From Nocardia sp. CC227C (GTDB lineage: Bacteria > Actinomycetota > Actinomycetes > Mycobacteriales > Mycobacteriaceae), in NCBI RefSeq assembly GCF_030767025.1, contig NZ_JASITE010000002.1:186001-250000 (forward strand): a stretch of 64,000 bases of DNA. Direction: 5' to 3'. The notes under the pieces are model-generated. The model did no database searches and was not told the DNA's origin. It saw only the letters and a list, made by a program, of their open reading frames with translations. Below, in pieces: positions 58,501-64,000 of the stretch. A program made the translations under genes and the position numbers. The stretch's first letter is position 1. Each line of letters begins with the position of its first letter.

Positions 58501-60693
58501 GTGCTGGAGAGAACGACGAGCCTGTGCGCACGCCATCGGCGGGCGGTGCTGGTCGTGGCCACGATCGCCGTGCTGCTGGCGGGCGTCGCGGCCGCGACCC
58601 TGTTCGACCGTTTGAAAGGCGGCGGATTCGATGATCCGGGAGCGGAATCCCGCGCCGCCGCGGACATCCTGAGCGACCAGTTCGGCCAGGGCGAACCGAA
58701 TCTGGTGCTGCTGGTGCGGACGCCGGGTTCGGTCGACGACCCGGACGCCACCGCCGCGGCCACGGCGCTCACCGCGCGCCTCGGCGCGGAACCCGACGTC
58801 ACCGGGGTGACGTCCTACTGGACGGCGGGCAAGCCGCCGGTGCTGCGCGGCTCCGGCGGCGATCGCGCAGTGGTGATCGCGACCATCCTCGGCGACCCGG
58901 ACCACATCGACGAGCGGATCGCCGATATCGCCCCGCGCTACGCCGGGGCGCACGACGGACTGGAGGTGCGGGTCGGCGGCTACGCCATGTTGCAGCGCGA
59001 GATGTTCGAGCAGAGCGAGCGCGACGCCATCGCGGGCGAGTCCATCGCATTCCCGATCACGCTCGTGGCCCTGCTGTTCGTCTTCGGCAGTGTGCTGGCG
59101 GCGCTGCTGCCCCTGCTGGTCGCGATGGTCACGGTGCTGCTCACCATGGGGGCGATCTGGCTGCTCGCCGGGATGACGGAGCTGTCGTCGCTGTCGATGA
59201 ACGTGGCGACGCTGCTGGGGCTGGGTCTGGCCATCGACTACAGCCTGCTCATCGTGAGCCGCTACCGCGAGGAGCTCACGGCGGGGGCCGAACCGGGTCC
59301 GGCGCTGGCCACGACCATGCGGTCGGCGGGACGAACCGTCGCGTTCTCGGCGGTCACCGTGGCGGTGGCGCTGTCGGGGCTGCTGTTCTTCCCGCTGCTG
59401 GCGGTGCGGTCGGTGGGTCTCGCGGGTATCGCGGTGGCCTTGATCGCGGCGCTGTCTTCCCTGACCGTGCTGCCCGCCCTGCTGGCGGTGCTGGGACGGC
59501 GGGTGGACAAGTGGCGAATCCGTAAAGCCGACAACGACTCCCGGGCCGTGCAGGAGGGCCGGTGGCATCGGCTCGCCATGTTCGTCATGCGGCGGCCCGG
59601 TACCGTCGCGGTCTCGGTGATCGCGCTGCTGCTCGCGGTCGGATCGCCGTTCCTCGGGCTGAAACTGGGCTTCCCGGACGAGCGGTCCATGCCCGAATCC
59701 TCCAGCGCCCGGCAGGTCGCCGAAACCGTGCGGGCCGACTTCGACACCAGCGAGCAGAACGCGCTGACCGTGGTGCTGCCCCGGCTCGACGCCGACCTCG
59801 GCGCATATGCCACGCGCCTGTCGGAACTGCCGCATGTGCAGCGGATCGACACCCTCTCCGGCGGCTACTCCGATGGCGCACAGGTGGTTTCGCCGACCGC
59901 GGCGCACGCCCGGTACGGCGCGGACGGCGGCGCCTTCCTCACCGTGGTGCCCGATACCGACGACGCCGCGACGCTGGAGACGCTGGTCGCAGACATTCGC
60001 GCGGTCGATGCTCCCGGCGAGGCGCTGGTGGGCGGCGTCGCGGCGGTCAGCCTGGACGCGACCGACGCACTGGTGCAACGGCTTCCGCTCGCGCTGGCGG
60101 TGGTGGTCGCCGCCATGATGGTGCTGCTGTTCCTGCTCACCGGCAGTGTGTTCCTGCCGGTGGTGGCGGTGCTGCTGAGCTGCCTGAGCCTCACCGCGAC
60201 CTTCGGCTCACTGGTCTGGATCTTCCAGGACGGCCATCTGTCCGGACTGCTCGGCTTCACCGTCACCGGCACCCTCACCGCCACCGTCCCCGTCATGCTG
60301 TTCGGGGTGGCCTTCGGCCTGGCCATGGACTACCAGGTGTTCCTGCTCGCCCGCATTCGCGAGGAGTACGAGCGCACCGGCGATCCGACCGCGGCCGTGG
60401 CCGGCGGTCTGGAACGCATCGGCCGCATCGTCACCGCCGCCGCGGTGCTCATCTCCGTGGTGTTCCTCGGCTTCCTGGTCTCCGACATCACCTTCATGAA
60501 GGCGTTCGGCATCGGGCTGCCGCTGGCGGTGCTCGCCGATGCCACCCTGATCCGGGGATTCCTGCTGCCCGCGGCCATGCGGCTCGGCGGCCGGTGGACC
60601 TGGTGGTCGCCCGCACCGCTGCGACATCTGCACGCCCGCTTCGGTATTCGGGAGGGCGACGGCGTCGACGCCGGGCAGCGGGTGAGCGTGTAG
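58501..60693 (+). CDS. MMPL-family (RND superfamily) exporter
   Basis: A 730-residue transporter with two repeats. Each has a leading membrane segment (RHRRAVLVVATIAVLLAG; RRPGTVAVSVIALLLAVG), a periplasmic domain, then five to six clustered segments. Conserved core pieces are LGLGLAIDYSLLIVSRYREEL and FGVAFGLAMDYQVFLLARIREEYERTG, with the paired Asp-Tyr residues of the proton relay. Actinobacterial MMPL proteins export lipids or small molecules. GTG 58501 follows GGAGGAG at 7 bases; the in-frame ATG at 58462 lies upstream of that site. The gene is divergent from the ECF41 sigma factor and followed by a terminator. Confidence 0.88.
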   Translation: MLERTTSLCARHRRAVLVVATIAVLLAGVAAATLFDRLKGGGFDDPGAESRAAADILSDQFGQGEPNLVLLVRTPGSVDDPDATAAATALTARLGAEPDVTGVTSYWTAGKPPVLRGSGGDRAVVIATILGDPDHIDERIADIAPRYAGAHDGLEVRVGGYAMLQREMFEQSERDAIAGESIAFPITLVALLFVFGSVLAALLPLLVAMVTVLLTMGAIWLLAGMTELSSLSMNVATLLGLGLAIDYSLLIVSRYREELTAGAEPGPALATTMRSAGRTVAFSAVTVAVALSGLLFFPLLAVRSVGLAGIAVALIAALSSLTVLPALLAVLGRRVDKWRIRKADNDSRAVQEGRWHRLAMFVMRRPGTVAVSVIALLLAVGSPFLGLKLGFPDERSMPESSSARQVAETVRADFDTSEQNALTVVLPRLDADLGAYATRLSELPHVQRIDTLSGGYSDGAQVVSPTAAHARYGADGGAFLTVVPDTDDAATLETLVADIRAVDAPGEALVGGVAAVSLDATDALVQRLPLALAVVVAAMMVLLFLLTGSVFLPVVAVLLSCLSLTATFGSLVWIFQDGHLSGLLGFTVTGTLTATVPVMLFGVAFGLAMDYQVFLLARIREEYERTGDPTAAVAGGLERIGRIVTAAAVLISVVFLGFLVSDITFMKAFGIGLPLAVLADATLIRGFLLPAAMRLGGRWTWWSPAPLRHLHARFGIREGDGVDAGQRVSV

Positions 60694-60710
60694 CGATCGC
60701 CCCGGTACGC

Positions 60711-60749
60711 GCGTTTCCGGCCGCGGTGTTCGCACCCGGTCGGAAACGC
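60711..60749 (+). terminator. Hairpin terminator after the MMPL gene
   Basis: GCGTTTCCG and CGGAAACGC form a perfect 9-bp stem around a 21-base loop, beginning 18 bases after the stop codon. Confidence 0.6.
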
Positions 60750-60771
60750 CGACGCCGCGTCGACTTCGCAT

Positions 60772-60786
60772 TGAAAACGATGTTCA
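60772..60786. promoter_or_regulatory. Zur/Fur-like palindrome over the methyltransferase promoter
   Basis: TGAAAACGATGTTCA is similar to the Zur-box core TGAAAATCATTTTCA (12 of 15 positions). It is followed by TAGTAT at 60788-60793, a plausible -10, with the GTG start at 60800. A regulator bound here would block the promoter. Confidence 0.4.
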
Positions 60787-60799
60787 GTAGTATCGCCGC

Positions 60800-61669
60800 G
60801 TGACGATCAGCGCGCAGCGGCGGACGGGCAGCCCGGGGACCGGGACATCCACCGACGATCCGGCGGCCGCCGAGGCCGTATTCCTCGACGCGACCCTGCG
60901 CCTGCTCGCCCCGCTGGGCGTCACGACCGGTGCCGTGGTCGCCGACGTGGGTCCCGGAGCCGGGACCGCCACCGTCGCGCTGGCCCACGCCGTCGGCCCG
61001 CACGGCCGGGTCTACGCCGTCGACCTGGATCCGGCCATGCTCGAGGCGACCGTGGCGGCGGCCCACGACGCCGGTGTCGGCGATCGGATCCGGCCGGTCC
61101 TGCACGATGTGGAGGACGGCGCGCCGCCGCTGCCCGAAGCCGCCGACGCGGTGTGGTCGTCGTGGTGCGTGCACCACGCCCGCGACTGGGATGCCGCGAC
61201 CCGGGCACTGGTCGGCATGCTGCGGCCGGGCGGCGTGCTGTGCCTGGCGGAGGGCGGACTGCCCACCCGCTGCCTGCCCTGGGACACCGGCATCGGCCGT
61301 CCCGGACTGGAGATCCGGTTGGACGAGGCCCACGACCGGCATTTCACCCAGTGGTTCTTCGGCCGGGCGGGCGCGAAACGCCCGGGTCGGGGCTGGGCCG
61401 ATATTCTCGCCCGCGCCGGGCTCACCGATGTCACCGCCTACACCGAACTGGTCGACATTCCCGCGCCGCTGCCCGCCGAGGTGCGCGGGGTGGTGCTGGC
61501 CGAGCTGGCGGCGCGGGTGGGCCGGGCGGGGCCGTTCCTGACCGCCGACGATGCCGCCGCGTGGGAGCGGCTGCTCGACCCGGACGACGGCGCGTGGCTC
61601 GGTCACCGTCACGACCTGGCCCTGCTCACCGCCCGCACCGGTTGGCGGGGACGCCGGCCCGGGGCGTAG
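60800..61669 (+). CDS. Class I SAM-dependent methyltransferase
   Basis: A 289-residue Rossmann methyltransferase with the SAM-binding motif GAVVADVGPGAGTATVALAH, an acidic ribose-binding residue in RVYAVDLDPAML, then RPVLHDVEDGAPP, and AVWSSWCVHHARDW in the post-II position, with LRPGGVLCLAEGG as motif III. About 20 N-terminal residues are polar. GTG 60800 lies only 7 bases from the likely -10 (TAGTAT), so the mRNA is probably leaderless. No pathway partner is visible on this strand; its stop abuts the stop of the convergent aminotransferase-like gene. Substrate unknown. Confidence 0.78.
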   Translation: MTISAQRRTGSPGTGTSTDDPAAAEAVFLDATLRLLAPLGVTTGAVVADVGPGAGTATVALAHAVGPHGRVYAVDLDPAMLEATVAAAHDAGVGDRIRPVLHDVEDGAPPLPEAADAVWSSWCVHHARDWDAATRALVGMLRPGGVLCLAEGGLPTRCLPWDTGIGRPGLEIRLDEAHDRHFTQWFFGRAGAKRPGRGWADILARAGLTDVTAYTELVDIPAPLPAEVRGVVLAELAARVGRAGPFLTADDAAAWERLLDPDDGAWLGHRHDLALLTARTGWRGRRPGA

Positions 61670-62887
61670 TCAGCTCGCCATCTCCTCGCAGCGCCGCACC
61701 ACCTCGAGCACCCGGTCGATCTCCTCCGGTGTGTTGTAGACGTGCATGCTGACCCGCACCGCGTGGTCGTCGGAATCCCGACCGGCCTGGCAGTGGCTGT
61801 CGGCGCGCACCATGATGCCCTCGTCGGCGAGGACGAAACCGAGATCGTCCGACCGGACCCGCGCATGCCGGAAGGTCACGATGCCCTCTCGGCGCTGCAC
61901 CGGGGAATCGGCGTCGAGACTGCGCTGACAGCCAAGCACCCGCACCCCCGCCAGCCGGGAGAGGCCGTCGGTGAGGCGGGCCGCGAGGGCGGTGTTCCAA
62001 GCCCCGACTTCGGCCGGTCCGGCCGCGTCGAGCCAGTCGAAGGCGGCCGCCAGGCTCACGATGCCGGTCGTATTCGGCGTGCCAGCCCAGCCCCGCAGCG
62101 CGAAGCGGGGGCCGCGCCGGTTGCGCGCCCACACCGCGCCGACGCCGGGCAGCGCCAGCGACTTGTGCCCGGAGAACACGACGAAGTCGACATCGAGGTC
62201 GGCCACCGATACCGGCCGATGCCCGACGCTCTGCGCGGCGTCCAGGCAGATCGGCACGTCCGGGCCGACCGCGGCGCGCACCCGGTGCACATTCAGGTCG
62301 ACGCCGAACACATGGTGCACATGGGTCACGGCGACGAAGCGGGTCCGGTCGGTCACGATGGACGGCAGTGCCCGGTGGTCGTAGTCCCCGGACGTGGGGT
62401 CCACCGGCATGGGCCGCACGGTGACTCGAATACCGCTGCGCGCCAGGCTGTCCCGCAGGTCCAGCCAGGGCCGCAGATTGGCTTCGTGATCGCCGAACGG
62501 GGCGATGATCTCGTCACCGTCGGTGAGCAGCTCCGCCAGCCAGTCCCGCGCCACCGCGCGCAGCCCGGCACTGGTGCCGTCGACGAACTCGACCGTCGAC
62601 TCGGAGCCGTTGTCGCCCAGCGTCTGCCGGATGCGGTCGCGGGCGGCGTCGATTCGTCGGCCGGTGGCGGTGCCCCACGGGTAGGAGCCGCGCCCGGCAT
62701 TGGCGTTGCCGGTGGTCAGATACTCGGTGACGGCATCGAGCACCGCCGTCGGCTTCTGTGTGGTGGCCGCGCTGTCCAGATACGCCAGTCCCGGATTGTT
62801 CGCGATGATCGGGAACTGCGCCCGCAACCCCCGCTGCCAGTCCACGAGGCGGTGCAGCACCTCGCCCGGATTCGTCATGGTGGTCAT
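61670..62887 (-). CDS. Class V aminotransferase, SufS/cysteine-desulfurase-like
   Basis: A 405-residue PLP enzyme. AYLDSAATTQKPTAVLDAV is typical of SufS-type proteins, THVHHVFGVDLNVHRV and ICLDAAQSVGHRPV carry the cofactor contacts, FVVFSGHKSLALPGVGAVWA has the Schiff-base Lys, and RADSHCQAGRDSDDHAVRVS includes a Cys in the SufS catalytic position. It may mobilise sulfur from cysteine, or be one of the class V enzymes with another beta-elimination role. ATG 62887 or 62878 are both possible. It lies 4 bases after the cysteine synthase-rhodanese gene, and the two look functionally linked. Confidence 0.78.
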   Translation of the reverse strand: MTTMTNPGEVLHRLVDWQRGLRAQFPIIANNPGLAYLDSAATTQKPTAVLDAVTEYLTTGNANAGRGSYPWGTATGRRIDAARDRIRQTLGDNGSESTVEFVDGTSAGLRAVARDWLAELLTDGDEIIAPFGDHEANLRPWLDLRDSLARSGIRVTVRPMPVDPTSGDYDHRALPSIVTDRTRFVAVTHVHHVFGVDLNVHRVRAAVGPDVPICLDAAQSVGHRPVSVADLDVDFVVFSGHKSLALPGVGAVWARNRRGPRFALRGWAGTPNTTGIVSLAAAFDWLDAAGPAEVGAWNTALAARLTDGLSRLAGVRVLGCQRSLDADSPVQRREGIVTFRHARVRSDDLGFVLADEGIMVRADSHCQAGRDSDDHAVRVSMHVYNTPEEIDRVLEVVRRCEEMAS

Positions 62888-62891
62888 GGCA

Positions 62892-64000
62892 TCAGTCCCG
62901 AACCAGCGGTGCGCCCGCGTCCCGCCAGGCCACGATGCCGCCGCGCAGGCTGCGCGCGTCCCGATGCCCCATTCTCGTCAGCAGCGCCGCGTAGCGAGCG
63001 GACTTCTCGCCGACCGGGCACACCAGCAACACCGGCCGGGCGGAACCGAACGGCAGTCCGCCGCGCAGCAGTTCGTCGAAGAGCTCGTCGACCATATTGA
63101 TCGAGTTCTCGATATGCAGTGCGGTGTAGGCGAATCCGCCGCGCAGGTCCACCACCAGCGGGCGTTCCCGGTCGATCCACTCACGCGCCGCGGGCACGTC
63201 CACCTGGACGGCGGCGGCGATCTCGGCGTCGGTCAGCGTGTCCAGCGAGTTGCGTCGCGGCGGCTGCTTGAACAGGTCGGGGCGGCGCTTGCGGAGGTAG
63301 CTCATATAGCTCTCCACCCGATCGCACACGATGAACACCGCGGTGCGGCGCTCGGTGAGGGTGGCGTCGAGGGCCGAGAGGTGGCGCAGGGCACCGAAAT
63401 ACGCCGCACCGGCGGTGGGTCCGCCGAGGATGCCGCAGCGGCGGTTGAGGGTGAGCATGCCGTCGATGGCCTCGGCGGCGCTCACCGCGTCGAGCGTGTC
63501 GTAGTTGTCCGGGTCGAACAGCCCGACCTCGTTGACCTCGTCGATATTTCGGATGCCGGGGATGAAATCGCTTTTGGCCGCGACCAATCCGATCACCGAG
63601 ACGGCCGGATCGTGTTCGCGCAGCACGCCCGCCACCCCCGACGACGACCCGGCCGTGCCGACGCAGGCGATGAAGACATCCGGGGCCCGGCCGTCGAGAT
63701 CCTTGATGATCTCGGTGGCGGTGCCGACCCGGTGCGCGTCCAGATTGCGCGGATTGAAGTACTGATCGGTGTGCAGGTAGCCGTTGCCCTCCTCGGTGAG
63801 CATCCGGTACATGCGGGTGAGCGGATCCTCGGTGTCGGTCGGGTCCAGGCATTCGGTCTGCCCCGGCAGTTCCTCGATCTGCGCGCCGAGCAACAGCAGC
63901 AGATCCTTGATCTCGGGCACCCGCATGCGGTTGGTGACGCTCTTGAACGACAAGCCGTGCATGGCCGCGATGACCGCGAGCGCCTTGGCGGTATTGCCGC
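62892..64000 (-). CDS. PLP-dependent cysteine synthase-like enzyme fused to rhodanese (5' end outside window)
   Basis: The frame is open to the end of the window: upstream of the internal ATG 63962 it reads GNTAKALAVIAAMHGLS, the phosphate-binding SGNT region of CysK/CBS enzymes, so the gene starts beyond 64000 and the PLP lysine is outside. The core continues with ACVGTAGSSSGVAGVL and CGILGGPTAGAAYFGAL. From about 63220 down a rhodanese domain follows: PLVVDLRGGFAYTALHIENS and the active-site loop VCPVGEKSARYAALL with Cys and Arg, ending GGIVAWRDAGAPLV. A fused synthase and sulfurtransferase next to a SufS-like enzyme suggests a dedicated sulfur-transfer module. The acceptor is unknown. Confidence 0.82.
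   Translation of the reverse strand, partial: GNTAKALAVIAAMHGLSFKSVTNRMRVPEIKDLLLLLGAQIEELPGQTECLDPTDTEDPLTRMYRMLTEEGNGYLHTDQYFNPRNLDAHRVGTATEIIKDLDGRAPDVFIACVGTAGSSSGVAGVLREHDPAVSVIGLVAAKSDFIPGIRNIDEVNEVGLFDPDNYDTLDAVSAAEAIDGMLTLNRRCGILGGPTAGAAYFGALRHLSALDATLTERRTAVFIVCDRVESYMSYLRKRRPDLFKQPPRRNSLDTLTDAEIAAAVQVDVPAAREWIDRERPLVVDLRGGFAYTALHIENSINMVDELFDELLRGGLPFGSARPVLLVCPVGEKSARYAALLTRMGHRDARSLRGGIVAWRDAGAPLVRD

Overview
The window is high-GC actinobacterial DNA, most likely from a Nocardia or a close mycolic-acid-containing relative. The evidence is codon use, two adjacent MspA-type outer-membrane porin genes (the arrangement of the NfpA/NfpB pair known from Nocardia), three IdeR/DmdR-type iron boxes, many GTG starts and many ATGA/GTGA-coupled operons.

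Region by region. (1) 1-5172 is the end of an integrated mobile element. It carries a partial gene, an unknown gene, an ArdA-type antirestriction gene, an XRE repressor, an ImmA/IrrE-like protein whose zinc motif is destroyed, a catalytically dead resolvase-like protein and a large serine recombinase. The last three overlap by ATGA. The recombinase frame runs without a stop through a terminator and the antisense of a tRNA-Ala(GGC) gene, the probable element/chromosome junction. (2) 5376-8792 holds a Roadblock-like plus PATAN-like regulatory pair and a Tat-exported amidohydrolase. (3) 9062-13848 is a TetR-controlled aromatic meta-cleavage operon (monooxygenase, FAH-family hydrolase, extradiol dioxygenase) that contains the internally deleted remnant of an acyl-CoA synthetase. 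(4) 14176-17554 has a membrane protein, a secreted lipase, a cyclase-family enzyme and a lipase C-terminal relic.

(5) 17695-36481 is a complete catecholate siderophore locus. DhbA, DhbC and an isochorismatase make 2,3-dihydroxybenzoate (DHB). DhbE activates it onto a stand-alone aryl carrier protein, and one large NRPS (C-A-PCP-C-A-PCP-TE) condenses it with two amino acids. An EntS-like exporter, a FepB-like lipoprotein, a FepDGC importer and a siderophore-interacting reductase handle export, uptake and iron release. Three iron boxes serve the four operons. No MbtH, epimerisation domain, phosphopantetheinyl transferase or esterase is seen.

(6) 36741-38110 encodes the two porins. (7) 39153-45747 is a histidine-utilisation operon (hutH, hutU, an allantoate-amidohydrolase-like gene, hutF) with a divergent IclR regulator and no hutI. 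(8) 45755-49143 has an unsecreted subtilase, a 23-residue peptide gene with a strong ribosome site and its own terminator hairpin, and a Kef-type antiporter with a structured leader. (9) 49250-57314 contains a TetR/carboxylesterase pair with two palindromic operators, a LysR/SDR pair, a VOC protein, a large membrane protein and two secreted proteins, one Gly/Asp/Pro-rich with a 15-bp repeat. (10) 57444-64000 has an ECF41-type sigma factor divergent from an MMPL exporter, a leaderless methyltransferase gene under a Zur-like palindrome, and a sulfur/PLP pair (SufS-like and cysteine synthase-rhodanese) cut by the window end.

All calls come from reading translations, motifs and repeats by eye. 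Family assignments are by recognised motifs, and substrates are inferred unless stated.
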